NCBI GenBank assembly: GCA_031181345.1
Contig: JAPSLC010000046.1
Location: 1-41,870, forward strand
Reading direction: 5' to 3'
DNA: 41,870 nucleotides
Source: Cupriavidus sp.
GTDB taxonomy: Bacteria; Pseudomonadota; Gammaproteobacteria; Burkholderiales; Burkholderiaceae
Part shown: positions 1 through 8,072 of the stretch, one piece after another
Layout of the letters: each line of letters begins with the position of its first letter
Numbering within the stretch: position 1 is the first letter of the stretch
Position numbers and translations under genes: made by a program
Notes under the pieces: model-generated
What the model was told of the DNA's origin: nothing
Seen by the model: the letters and a program-made list of their open reading frames with translations, nothing else
The model's database searches: none

Positions 1-167
1 ATTCGGGTCTCCTTGGCAGATTTCGAGGGAGCATCCCACTGTGGCACATTGACAGGCGGTCATAGGCACGAGATTGCAGTAGCGACCGCGTAGTCCTGGT
101 AGGCGGGAGGCGACCATTCCATCTATTTATCCAGAAGGTGACATTTCTATTCATGCCTAACATCCGT

Positions 168-195
168 GTCGCCGATAATGTTTGTTATGTTAAAT
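168..195 (+). other. dif: dif-like XerC/XerD recombination site
   Basis: The 28 bp read as an XerC-type arm GTCGCCGATAA (168-178), a six-base centre TGTTTG (179-184) and an XerD-type arm TTATGTTAAAT (185-195). The XerD arm is identical to that of E. coli dif. The XerC arm keeps the inner ATAA, and the spacing is the canonical 11-6-11. The site lies in non-coding, AT-richer DNA. All KOPS-like octamers I found in the window point toward it. It could be the terminus dif of a chromosome or chromid, or a dif-type attachment site of an integrated element. The deviating XerC arm and centre leave both options open. Confidence 0.72.
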
Positions 196-340
196 TCAGG
201 AACAACGTGAAAGGCGCGGCTTATAACCGGAGCCTTTCGGGATGTATCCCTTGCCGGGCCACGAAATCGCCAGTCGTCCCGCACCGCCCTATCTCCGATT
301 CACATACTGCTCGGTCACCTCGCATTGGGCCCCGTGCGAT

Positions 341-360
341 AAAAAAGGAGCCGAAGCTCC
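341..360 (-). terminator. Orphan leftward intrinsic terminator
   Basis: Read on the minus strand this is GGAGC, a TTCG tetraloop, GCTCC, then six T residues: a textbook intrinsic terminator for leftward transcription. On the plus strand no T run follows the stem. The nearest minus-strand gene to the right starts at 4208, so no obvious gene uses it. It lies about 145 bp from the dif-like site and may stop leading-strand read-through into it, which is inference. Confidence 0.65.
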
Positions 361-421
361 CATTGGTGAATTCCCAAGTCGATTTGCGGACAAAATACGC
401 GTTTTGAAGAATGCTCTACCG

Positions 422-913
422 ATGAATATCCGACGCGGCCTTGAATGCGAGGCGCCCTTGCTCACGGAAATTGCCAATCAAGCCAAGGCGCACTGGCCAT
501 ATACCGAGGCCCAGCTTGAAGCGTGGCGTGAGGATTTGACAGTCACGGGCTCGTACGTCGCGCAATCGTTCACCTACGTTGCGGAAGTCGATGGATCGAT
601 CGCCGGATTCCATTCGTTATTTCCAGCGGACTCAGTGTCCGCATGGGCGCTCGAGCATCTGTGGGTTGCACCGGACTTCATGCGACGTGGTGTCGGGCGG
701 GCTCTTCTGCGGCATGCGGCGGCCCTCGCCGCGGATCACGGGGTGACGCACCTGACCATCGATGCGGAGCCGTATGCCGAATCCTTCTATATCGCATGCG
801 GGGCGCAACGCGTCGGCGTCGTCGCGGCTCCATTGGACGGAGAACCATTGCGCCAGCGGCCGCAGATGCTACTGGCGACGTCGGGTGGCGTTCGCCGGCA
901 ACGGCGTCTGTAA
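422..913 (+). CDS. GNAT family N-acetyltransferase
   Basis: A 163-residue protein with the GNAT fold. The acetyl-CoA-binding motif A is visible as the strand LWVAPDF followed by RRGVGRALLRH (the R-x-x-G-x-G/A loop). It is followed by a motif B-like strand HLTIDAEPYAESFY and the usual ACGAQRVG, which points to acetyl transfer to an amine or amino acid. The substrate cannot be told from sequence. I chose the ATG at 422 because the GNAT domain begins there (MNIRRG). The open frame continues upstream to 242 but with unrelated, low-quality sequence. No strong Shine-Dalgarno is visible. It stands alone between the dif-like site and the TetR gene. Confidence 0.8.
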   Translation: MNIRRGLECEAPLLTEIANQAKAHWPYTEAQLEAWREDLTVTGSYVAQSFTYVAEVDGSIAGFHSLFPADSVSAWALEHLWVAPDFMRRGVGRALLRHAAALAADHGVTHLTIDAEPYAESFYIACGAQRVGVVAAPLDGEPLRQRPQMLLATSGGVRRQRRL

Positions 914-997
914 GAACGCCGAGCGAGCGTGGCCGGCGGTTCGACGGACGTCGGGACCTCCTTTCGACGTCCCAGTACGGCGTCCCAATACGGCCCC

Positions 998-1027
998 TTG
1001 AATACATGACACTCATCATCTATGATG
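998..1027 (+). promoter_or_regulatory. Promoter and operator of the tetR gene
   Basis: A good sigma-70 promoter: TTGAAT (998-1003), exactly 17 bp, TATGAT (1021-1026). A perfect short palindrome, CATCAT-CT-ATGATG (1014-1027), covers the -10 element. It would let the TetR protein encoded from 1057 repress its own promoter. The operator role is inferred from position and symmetry. Confidence 0.65.
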
Positions 1028-1056
1028 CAGTCCATTGACTTGGCCTTGAGGGCACC

Positions 1057-1740
1057 ATGCCGCGATCCTCCCGGGAAAAAGCCGGCCAGAACCGCGAAGC
1101 GATCGAGCAAGCGTCGTCGCGCCTGTTCCGCGAGCGCGGCTTGACGGGCATCAGCGTGGCCGATGTGATGGGCGCCGCGGGCATGACCCATGGCGGTTTC
1201 TACAGCCACTTCGCCTCCAAGGACGCGCTGGCCGCCACCGCGGTTGATCGCGCGTTTGCCGAGGCGTTGGACCGATGGCGGCAACGCATCGACACCCATC
1301 CAGAGGATGCCGACGCCGCGCGTGCCGCCGTGGCCGTGCCCTATTTGTCGGAGCGGCATCGCGATGCGCCAGGGGCCGGATGCGCCGGCGTGGCGCTGGC
1401 CGCCGACGTCGCACGCGAGAGCATCGACAAACCGGTGCGCCAGTCTTATCTGCACGGCCTGGAAGGCCTGATCGCGCAGTGGGAGCGCACGCTGCCGGGT
1501 CCGGCTGACGCGCGGCGTGACAGAGCGCTGGCCGAGATGGCAATGATGATGGGCGCCGTGATGCTGGCCCGCGCCACGCACGGCGCGCCGCTGTCCGAGC
1601 AAATCCTGTCGGCGGCCCTTGCCACGTTGACCCGGCCCGTTGCCGGGGAAAGTACGCCGCCCAACCCGAACGCGGCCCACGTCAGCGCGAAGACGCCACG
1701 GAAGAAGCGAACCGCGCGCCCAGCAGCCCCCGAAGACTGA
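1057..1740 (+). CDS. TetR/AcrR family transcriptional regulator
   Basis: A 227-residue protein. The N-terminal TetR helix-turn-helix spans roughly residues 12-60, with the recognition-helix signature GMTHGGFYSHFASKDAL. The C-terminal ligand domain is unspecific, and a basic, low-complexity tail (KTPRKKRTARP) ends the protein. The start has a GAGGG ribosome site upstream and fits the promoter at 998-1026, whose -10 is covered by a palindrome, so autorepression is likely. It is followed after 138 bp by an MFS transporter on the same strand, a typical regulator-efflux pairing. The inducer is unknown. Confidence 0.85.
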   Translation: MPRSSREKAGQNREAIEQASSRLFRERGLTGISVADVMGAAGMTHGGFYSHFASKDALAATAVDRAFAEALDRWRQRIDTHPEDADAARAAVAVPYLSERHRDAPGAGCAGVALAADVARESIDKPVRQSYLHGLEGLIAQWERTLPGPADARRDRALAEMAMMMGAVMLARATHGAPLSEQILSAALATLTRPVAGESTPPNPNAAHVSAKTPRKKRTARPAAPED

Positions 1741-1878
1741 CCCGCCGCCGCCCGCCATGCGGCGTGCGGTCTTATCCGTTGTGACCTGTCGTTTCGTTCC
1801 CTGTCATCGGGAGCGCGGGCCCCCTTTTGCCCGTTTTTCCACCGGCGCGTATCCACCCTCTTCTCCCCGATCTCGAAC

Positions 1879-3174
1879 ATGTTTGCTGAACTGCTTGCGC
1901 GCCGACTGGAACGACACGGCATCCACTACGCCTGGATCGTTGCAGCGTTGGGCTTCCTCGTCATGCTGACCACCGCGGCGGCGCTCGGCCTGCCGGGGGC
2001 CTTGCTGGTACCGCTGTCGAACGAACATGGCTGGAACACCGACCGGATCTCCACCGTCCTCGCCATTCGCTTTGCGCTGTTTGGCCTGATGGCGCCGTTC
2101 GCGGCCATGCTGATCGACCGCTACGGCGTGCGCCGCATTGTCTTTACCGCGCTGGCGCTGATCGCCGGCGGCATGGGTTATGGCATGGTGGCCAGCTCGC
2201 TGTGGCAGCTGTTCATCGCATGGGGCCTGATGCTCGGCGCCGGTTCCGGCATGACGGCCCTGGTGCTGGGCGCCGTCATTGCGAACCGCTGGTTCAGCCA
2301 GCGGCGGGGGCTCGTGATCGGCATCCTGACCGCCAGCGCAGCGACCGGCCAGCTCGCCTTCCTGCCGTTGGCCGCCTGGCTGATCGAGCATGTCAGCTGG
2401 CGCACCGCGGTGTTGCCGGTATTGCTGGCCTGCGCGCTGCTGGCGCTGATGGTCGCCGCGCTGATGCGCAATCGTCCGTCGGACATCGGCCTGCTCCCAT
2501 TTGGCGAGGACCCGGGCACCGTCGCCACGGCAGCGCCCGCCGCGCCGATGCGTTGGTACGGCCCGTTCCTGGTATTGCGGGAGGCGATCCGGGACCGCAC
2601 CTTCTGGGTCCTGGCCGGAACGTTCTTCATCTGCGGCCTGAGCACCAACGGCCTGATCCAGACGCATTTCATCGCGCTGTGCGGCGACTTTGGCATGGGG
2701 CCGGTGCCCGCCGCGTCGGCGCTCGCCATGATGGGCGCCTTCGACTTCGTCGGCACGATTCTGTCCGGATGGCTGTCGGACCGCTATGACAACCGCAAGC
2801 TGCTGTTCTGGTATTACGCGCTGCGCGGGCTGTCGCTGTTCTGGCTGCCCCACTCCACCTTCACGCTGGTGGGCCTGTCCGTGTTCGCGATGTTCTACGG
2901 CCTGGACTGGATCGCGACGGTGCCGCCCACCGTCAAGCTGGCGGGCAGCGCGTTCGGCAAGGAGCGTGCGGCGATGGTATTTGGCTGGGTGTTTGCCGCC
3001 CACCAGGTGGGCGCGGCGGTTGCCGCCTATGGGGCGGGCATGACACGGACGCTGCTGTTGACCTACACGCCGGCGCTGTACGCCGCAGGCGCCATGTGCC
3101 TGGTGGCGGCGGCGATGGCGATGCTGGCCCGCAATGCGCGGGAGGCGGCGGTGCCGGCGGCTGTGCAAGCCTGA
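1879..3174 (+). CDS. MFS transporter, probable 12 TM
   Basis: A 431-residue inner-membrane protein with the Major Facilitator pattern. The loop-2/3 motif is DRYGVRR near residue 75, WFSQRRGLVIGI follows TM4, and the second half has a matching SDRYDNRKLLFW loop. The WFSQRRG signature and the N-terminal HYAWIVAALGF resemble the monocarboxylate/oxalate-formate antiporter-like branch, so an organic acid is a plausible substrate, but this is inference. It lies 138 bp downstream of the TetR gene and probably under its control. No clear Shine-Dalgarno precedes the ATG. It converges with the LysR gene ending at 3237. Confidence 0.82.
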   Translation: MFAELLARRLERHGIHYAWIVAALGFLVMLTTAAALGLPGALLVPLSNEHGWNTDRISTVLAIRFALFGLMAPFAAMLIDRYGVRRIVFTALALIAGGMGYGMVASSLWQLFIAWGLMLGAGSGMTALVLGAVIANRWFSQRRGLVIGILTASAATGQLAFLPLAAWLIEHVSWRTAVLPVLLACALLALMVAALMRNRPSDIGLLPFGEDPGTVATAAPAAPMRWYGPFLVLREAIRDRTFWVLAGTFFICGLSTNGLIQTHFIALCGDFGMGPVPAASALAMMGAFDFVGTILSGWLSDRYDNRKLLFWYYALRGLSLFWLPHSTFTLVGLSVFAMFYGLDWIATVPPTVKLAGSAFGKERAAMVFGWVFAAHQVGAAVAAYGAGMTRTLLLTYTPALYAAGAMCLVAAAMAMLARNAREAAVPAAVQA

Positions 3175-3236
3175 TGGCGTCATCGCGCCAGGCGCCGTCC
3201 GGGAGATTCATCGGAGCACGGGCCCGCCAATGCGGA

Positions 3237-4208
3237 TCACCGACTCCCCTCCCCGCCCAACTCCCCATCGCCCATCAACCCGGCCAACGCGTCGCCAACG
3301 GCCACGACGCCCGGCGTATCCGCCGTGTCGTCGCGGGTCACAAATACCGTACGTCCGCCAGCGAACCAGCTTTCATGCCGGACCTGCCGAACCATCCCAA
3401 GGCCCGCGTAGTGTCGCACCGCGCTTTCGGGTGCGACCGTCAGCAGTCTGCTGCTGGCCACCATGCACAGATTGGTGTGGAACGACAACGACTCGACCTT
3501 GGGCTGCGGCGGCACGATTCCGGCATCCAGGAACGGCGCTTCAAACAGCGTGCGTGTGCTCGCGCCCCGCGGCGTGGTGACCCAGTCGTACTCGCACAGG
3601 TGCGACAGCGCCACCGAGCGTTTGCGCGCGAGCGGGTGGTCTAGCGCGCAAGCGACGGTAAGGCGTTCTTCCCAAAGCGGCATCACTCGCATCGCGCTCG
3701 TCGCATTCCCTTCCTTGCCCGGGCCGATCCGGCCGATCATGCAGTCGATTTCGCCGCGGTCGAGCATCCCGAGCAAGCCGCCGACCGTCGACTCATGGAT
3801 GACGAGATGCGGGAAGCCAGGCCGCGCCGCCATTCTTGCCAACAGCTTGGGCATGGCCACGACCCCGACCAACGGAAGGATGCCGAGGTGGACGATCGGC
3901 ACCGGTTCGGGCGTTGCGTGGATGGCCTCCATCGCGGCGGACAAGGCGTTCAATGCGATGCGCAGGCGTCCGAGCGCGAGCAGTCCCGTCGACGTCAGCG
4001 CGGCACCGCGCGTCGTACGCTGGACCAGCGCGGCGCCGAATACCGACTCGATTTCCTGAAGCATCTTGGTCGCAGCCGGCTGGCTCAGCGAAAGACGTCC
4101 CGCAGCGGCCGACAGCGAGCCATGCTGGTCGATCAATTCCAGGAAACGTAGGTGGCGGATGCGAAGGCGGTCGAGGCGCGCGGCGATGCCGGCCGGATTC
4201 TTTGTCAT
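3237..4208 (-). CDS. LysR family regulator
   Basis: A 323-residue LysR-type regulator. The winged helix-turn-helix is at residues 15-75 (LRFLELIDQHGSLSAAA, then SQPAATKMLQEIE), followed by a substrate-binding domain with the usual two alpha/beta lobes. I chose the ATG at 4208 (MTKNPAG); an upstream in-frame ATG at 4253 adds 15 residues untypical of the family. It is divergent from the Bug receptor and CoA-transferase pair, which it probably controls. A TTTGT-CATA-ACAAA dyad (4201-4214) covers its own start codon and could serve autoregulation. Confidence 0.85.
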   Translation of the reverse strand: MTKNPAGIAARLDRLRIRHLRFLELIDQHGSLSAAAGRLSLSQPAATKMLQEIESVFGAALVQRTTRGAALTSTGLLALGRLRIALNALSAAMEAIHATPEPVPIVHLGILPLVGVVAMPKLLARMAARPGFPHLVIHESTVGGLLGMLDRGEIDCMIGRIGPGKEGNATSAMRVMPLWEERLTVACALDHPLARKRSVALSHLCEYDWVTTPRGASTRTLFEAPFLDAGIVPPQPKVESLSFHTNLCMVASSRLLTVAPESAVRHYAGLGMVRQVRHESWFAGGRTVFVTRDDTADTPGVVAVGDALAGLMGDGELGGEGSR

Positions 4209-4242
4209 AACAAACTGTGATGACGGAATCAAAAACCAATAA

Positions 4243-4300
4243 TTTACAGGCATGGTCGAGGGTTACACAATCGTGCTCCATGGCGATACAAAAAAAGGAG
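4243..4300 (+). promoter_or_regulatory. Promoter and strong RBS for the first Bug gene
   Basis: TTTACA (4243-4248), 17 bp, CACAAT (4266-4271) makes a plausible sigma-70 promoter. An A-rich AAGGAG (4295-4300) lies 8 bp before a GTG at 4309. This ribosome site decides the GTG start in preference to the ATG at 4333. Confidence 0.5.
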
Positions 4301-4308
4301 ACGACGCA

Positions 4309-5301
4309 GTGGGCACGACAGGCGGATTCCCGATGAGGCGCGGATTGGCGATGGCCGTGGCCGCCCTGCTCTCGAGCACGGCCACGGCCACCGACGCGCC
4401 CTTTCCCAATCGACCGATCCGGCTGATCGTTCCTTACGCTGCGGGCGGCGGTCCGGACCTTCTCGCGCGCAAGACGGCCGAGGTCGTTTCGCGCGACCTG
4501 GGGCAGCCCATCGTCGTCGAAAACAAGGTCGGCGCGGGCGGCATCCTGGCTGCGGAGGTGGTGGCGCAGCAGCCGGCCGATGGCTACACGCTGATGATTG
4601 GGGCATCGACGCACCTCACGCAGAAGTTACTGCAGCCGTCCGTCAAGTTCGATCCCGCGACGACGTTCACCCATGTCATCCGCACCGGCTTCAGCCCGCA
4701 GGTGATGCTGGTAAAGGCGGCCACGCCGTATCGCACGGTCTCGGACGTGGTGCAGGCAGCGAAGAACGCGCCCGGCACGCTGAACTACGCATCGGGCGGA
4801 ATCGGCAGCGCCGCGCATCTGGCCGGCGCAGCCTTCGCCAATGCCGCGCACGTCGAGCTGGTACACATTCCCTACAAGGGATCGGTCGAGATCGTTCCGT
4901 CGCTGATTCGAGGCGATACGACGTTCGGTTTTCCGGTTGCCTCGACGGCGATACCGAACTTGGCAACGGGCGCCGCACGAGCACTGGCGGTGACGTCGGC
5001 GCGTCGGCTGCCGAACCTGCCGCAAGTGCCGACACTGAACGAGGCGCTCGGCCGCAAGGACCTGGTATTGGACTCGTGGAGCGGCATCTGGGCGCCCGCT
5101 GGCGTGCCGAAGCCTGTCGTCGCGCGCCTGCATGCGGTCCTCCTGAAAGCACTCACCGATCCGCGGGTGCGCGACTACTACGAGAAAGCCGGTTCGGTCG
5201 TCGACCCTACCCCGACGCCCGAGGCCTTTTCCCGCTTCATCGCAGACGAGACCGCGAAGTACCGCCGCATCGTCGAGCAGAGCCGTATCGCGCTTCAGTA
5301 A
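4309..5301 (+). CDS. Bug-type periplasmic solute-binding receptor (TTT family)
   Basis: A 330-residue secreted binding protein of the Bug/TctC family. The GTG start is set by AAGGAG 8 bp upstream. The signal peptide has MRRG then a hydrophobic AMAVAALL core ending near STATA. The mature protein opens with FPNRPIRLIVPYAAGGGPD, the family hallmark, and has the later VHIPYKGS and PQVPTLNEA blocks. Bug proteins bind carboxylates or amides in the periplasm and normally feed a TctAB permease. No permease gene is in the window, so it may share a distant one or act as a sensor. It is 27 bp from the downstream CoA-transferase start, suggesting an operon and an organic acid ligand. Confidence 0.88.
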   Translation: MGTTGGFPMRRGLAMAVAALLSSTATATDAPFPNRPIRLIVPYAAGGGPDLLARKTAEVVSRDLGQPIVVENKVGAGGILAAEVVAQQPADGYTLMIGASTHLTQKLLQPSVKFDPATTFTHVIRTGFSPQVMLVKAATPYRTVSDVVQAAKNAPGTLNYASGGIGSAAHLAGAAFANAAHVELVHIPYKGSVEIVPSLIRGDTTFGFPVASTAIPNLATGAARALAVTSARRLPNLPQVPTLNEALGRKDLVLDSWSGIWAPAGVPKPVVARLHAVLLKALTDPRVRDYYEKAGSVVDPTPTPEAFSRFIADETAKYRRIVEQSRIALQ

Positions 5302-5328
5302 GTGCCAATCCTCAACGACCGATCGAAC

Positions 5329-6438
5329 ATGAATACCCCACAGCTGCCCTTCGCCCCACTGGCCGGCGTGCGCGTACTCGATTTCTCGCACGTCATCGCC
5401 GGGCCCCTGGCGACGTTCTATTTGTCGCAGCTCGGCGCGACGGTGCTGAAGATGGAAAACGCCAACGGTGGCGATATCATGCGCCGCACCGAAAAAGGCC
5501 GGCAGGGCTTCGTCGCCTTGAATGCCGGCAAGGAAAGCCATGCCGTCGACCTGCGCGATCCAGCGGATCGCAAGCGGGCGCTCGACCTGGCGGCCAGCTG
5601 CGATGTCGTAGTCGACAACCTGCGCCCTGGCGTGCTCGAACGTTTTGGGCTGGGCTTCGAGGCGATCCGCTCGGTCAATTCGAGAGTCGTCTATTGCACC
5701 ATCTCCGGGTATGGGCGCGGCAGCGCCGATGTGGCCGTGCGCCCCGCCTACGACCACATCATCCAGGCCGCAACGGGCATGGCCTTCATGGCCGGCACCG
5801 AGGACGACCCGCCGATCAAGACCGGTTTCCCCGTGGTCGACGCAGCGACCGGCATGCAGGCGGCATTGGCGATTCTCGCGGGGCTGCGCGAGCGCGACCG
5901 GCTGGGCCATGCAGTATTGCTGGACGTGTCGATGACCGGCGCAGCGCTACAGCTGATGTACTCGTTCGCATGCGAGGCGCTGACCAATGGCGCGTCGCCC
6001 GCACGGGTCGGCAATCAGGGCTATTCGGGCAGTCCGGCCGCCGACTTCTTCGCCACGCGCGACGGCTGGATTGCGCTCGGCGCCAATACGCCGCGCCAAC
6101 TGATGCGTCTGCTGGAAGTGCTGGGCCTCACGGACATCGCGGTGGACCCGGCCTATTTCGCGGAGCCGCTGAACGCGGACTCGCCCGTGTCGTTTGTGCG
6201 CTCGGTCGATCCCGGCGGATTGAAGGCAGCGATCGCGGAACGCCTGCGTATGTCCCACGCCGACGAGATGGAAGAACGCTTGGCTGCGCACGGCGTACCG
6301 GCCGCCAAGGTGCGCAAGCTCGGTGACTTCGCGGCCCGAGCACAGCGACACGGTCAGGTGTCGACTGTCACGCTGCAGGGCGAGGACGCTTCCGTGGTCT
6401 CGCCCGGCCTGGGTTTCGGCGCGCAAACGCTCCCCTAG
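5329..6438 (+). CDS. CaiB/BaiF family (class III) CoA-transferase
   Basis: A 369-residue class III CoA-transferase. The family start PLAGVRVLDFSHVIAGP, the GADVLKxE-like block LGATVLKMEN, VDNLRPGVLERFGLGFE, and the catalytic aspartate in PAYDHIIQAATG (Asp142, by family comparison) are all present. These enzymes move CoA between carboxylic acids via an aspartyl-CoA intermediate. Residues after about 330 are shorter than in many relatives. It follows the Bug receptor closely, so the pair likely imports and CoA-activates a carboxylate. Its TAG shares the palindromic CTAG with the stop of the convergent amidase, a 4-bp overlap. An in-frame GTG at 5302 is a possible alternative start. Confidence 0.88.
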   Translation: MNTPQLPFAPLAGVRVLDFSHVIAGPLATFYLSQLGATVLKMENANGGDIMRRTEKGRQGFVALNAGKESHAVDLRDPADRKRALDLAASCDVVVDNLRPGVLERFGLGFEAIRSVNSRVVYCTISGYGRGSADVAVRPAYDHIIQAATGMAFMAGTEDDPPIKTGFPVVDAATGMQAALAILAGLRERDRLGHAVLLDVSMTGAALQLMYSFACEALTNGASPARVGNQGYSGSPAADFFATRDGWIALGANTPRQLMRLLEVLGLTDIAVDPAYFAEPLNADSPVSFVRSVDPGGLKAAIAERLRMSHADEMEERLAAHGVPAAKVRKLGDFAARAQRHGQVSTVTLQGEDASVVSPGLGFGAQTLP

Positions 6439-7976
6439 CCGTTGTTCTTGAAGCACCCCGCTGCTACGGCGCCCTGATCGAAGTCCGGCGCTCGACGATG
6501 CCGCGTCGCCGCCTCGTAATCGCGCGCGATGCCGAGCAGCAAGCGCTCGTCACCGGGCCGGCCCAGCAGTGACAGCCCCGCGGGCACGCCGGCCTCGGTC
6601 CAGCCCATCGGCACGCTGATCTCCGGAAAGCCCGCCGCGCTGGCCATGTGCATCGCCGCCAGCGGATTTGAAACCCGGCAGTAGTAGCTCGGGTCGTCCA
6701 GGTCGAAGCGCGGCGACGCCGGGCATGCCAGCGTGGGGAAGACAAGCGCGGCACAACCATTCGACTGCATCAGGCCCGCAAGCGCGGCGCCGAAAGCGCG
6801 AGCCGAGGACAGGCCCGAGCGTGGCGGCTCGTCGCGGGTTTCCACCGCGTGGCGCAGCGCCGCGATTGTCAGTGGATTCGGTGAGCGCCGTGATCCCTCG
6901 CCCGATGGCGAATCGATCCGCGCCAATAGCGCTGCCGTATCCCGCGGGCAAGGCGATGGCATCCGGGCCAGATAGCGGTCGAGCTGCACAGCCCATTCGC
7001 TGCGTGCGATATCGCCCAGCACACGCTCGTACAGGTGGCGCGCATCGGCCGGCAACGCGACCGGCACGGCCTGCGCACCGGCGTCGACGAGGTCCACACA
7101 GGCTCGCGAAAACAGCGCGTCAATCTCGTCGTTGCCGCCCTTGAAGTCCATCACGATGCCGAGTCGCCGGCCGGCAAGACGTTGGTGCGTGCCCGCGATG
7201 CCCGCTTGCGGAGCCAACGCCGCCAGCACCAGCACGGCGTCGTCCACCGTGCGCGCCAGGGGCCCGACCGTGTCGAACGACGGCGCCAGAGGCAGCACGC
7301 CGTCCGCTTCCAGCAAGCCATGGGTCGGGCGAACACCGACCAGTGCATGCACGCAGGCCGGGCCACGCACCGAGCCGAACGTGTCGGTACCCAGTCCGAA
7401 CACCGCGAAACCGGCCGCGACGGCCGCGCCCGTGCCGCTGCTGGAGCCGCTGGCGTTGCGCGAGAGCCGGTACGGATTCAAGGTGAGACCGTTGGCCGAG
7501 CTGTAGCCGAAGCGTCCATTGGAAGCCGCCAACTCGGACATATTGGCCTTGCCCAGCACGATCGCGCCGGCGGCGCGCAAGCGCGCCACGACGGGCGCGT
7601 CGGCAGCGGGCAGTGCTTCGTGCAGTGCCGCGCAACCTGCGGTGGTCGGCAATCCCGCCGTGTCGATATTGTCCTTGACCACCATCGGGATGCCATGCAG
7701 CGGGCCCCTCGCCCCACGCAGCCGCCGTTCGTGGTCGAGCCGCACTGCGTCGCGCAGCGCGTCGGGATGCAACCGGCTGATGGCGTTGATCGAGGGGCCG
7801 GCGCGGTCGAACGTCTCGATGCGCGCAAGATGCCTCGCCACGAGTTCTTCGGCCGTCAGCGTGCCGGCGTCCATGCGGCGCGCCAGTTCGGCGATCGGCA
7901 GCTGGAAGACATCGCATGCCGCCGCCATCTCGTCGCTGGCTGCCGGACCGGCCGGCATCGTGGAACGATCGGTCAT
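6435..7976 (-). CDS. Amidase signature family hydrolase
   Basis: A 513-residue amidase of the Ser-cisSer-Lys type. Visible catalytic residues are Lys101 in MVVKDNID, Ser178 in SGSSSGTG and the nucleophile Ser202 in GTDTFGSVRGPA. The 24-residue spacing between the serines is typical. The usual GTDTGGS carries Phe in place of one Gly. It hydrolyses a carboxamide or small amide, substrate unknown. The ATG at 7976 is preceded by AAGGAA. An in-frame ATG at 8003 would add nine residues. It is divergent from a LysR gene, with a LysR-type box in the 96-bp gap. It probably belongs with the D-amino-acid genes to the right. Confidence 0.87.
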   Translation of the reverse strand: MTDRSTMPAGPAASDEMAAACDVFQLPIAELARRMDAGTLTAEELVARHLARIETFDRAGPSINAISRLHPDALRDAVRLDHERRLRGARGPLHGIPMVVKDNIDTAGLPTTAGCAALHEALPAADAPVVARLRAAGAIVLGKANMSELAASNGRFGYSSANGLTLNPYRLSRNASGSSSGTGAAVAAGFAVFGLGTDTFGSVRGPACVHALVGVRPTHGLLEADGVLPLAPSFDTVGPLARTVDDAVLVLAALAPQAGIAGTHQRLAGRRLGIVMDFKGGNDEIDALFSRACVDLVDAGAQAVPVALPADARHLYERVLGDIARSEWAVQLDRYLARMPSPCPRDTAALLARIDSPSGEGSRRSPNPLTIAALRHAVETRDEPPRSGLSSARAFGAALAGLMQSNGCAALVFPTLACPASPRFDLDDPSYYCRVSNPLAAMHMASAAGFPEISVPMGWTEAGVPAGLSLLGRPGDERLLLGIARDYEAATRHRRAPDFDQGAVAAGCFKNNG

Positions 7977-7981
7977 CGTGT

Positions 7982-8003
7982 TGGTTTCCTTCACGGAATA
8001 CAT
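7982..8003. promoter_or_regulatory. Candidate LysR box (TTCC-N5-GGAATACAT)
   Basis: The sequence around TTTCCTTCACGGAATACAT has T7986 and A7998 separated by 11 bp, the classic T-N11-A LysR pattern. CACGGAATACAT (7992-8003) is identical to positions 11521-11532, in the large palindrome before the Bug-deacylase unit, and TTCC sits at the same distance in both. The box overlaps the presumed ribosome site of the amidase, so repression of that gene or autoregulation of the LysR gene is more likely than classical activation from -35. Confidence 0.6.
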
Positions 8004-8072
8004 GAACGACAATGTGCGAGCCGTGCCCGCAGCAATCGCACCGAAGCCTGCCGACCGCCCGAGGATGTCCCG

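Larger units (their letters stand above)
1..421. other. Gene-poor region before the acetyltransferase
   Basis: No convincing coding region is visible here. The open frames that cross it have no ribosome binding site and no recognisable domain, and the one running into the GNAT gene is only an in-frame extension. The stretch around 120-240 is visibly more AT-rich than the rest of the window. It holds the dif-like site (168-195) and a minus-oriented terminator (341-360). Positions 1-120 show nothing I can interpret. Confidence 0.6.

Noticed and set aside
154..200. Integron attC site
   Set aside because: GCCTAAC and GTTATGTTAA suggested attC at first, but there is no paired R'/R'' layout or cassette gene; the dif-like 11-6-11 layout fits better.
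242..421. N-terminal extension of the GNAT open frame
   Set aside because: The 60 extra residues have no domain, no ribosome site, and cross the terminator hairpin at 341-360; homology begins at 422.
998..1010. GAATACATGA near tetR as another copy of the LysR box
   Set aside because: The match is only part of one arm, lacks TTCC at the right distance, and overlaps the -35 element of the tetR promoter.
1804..3183. A 459-codon minus-strand open frame
   Set aside because: Antisense to the MFS gene, rich in His/Arg/Gln, no domain.
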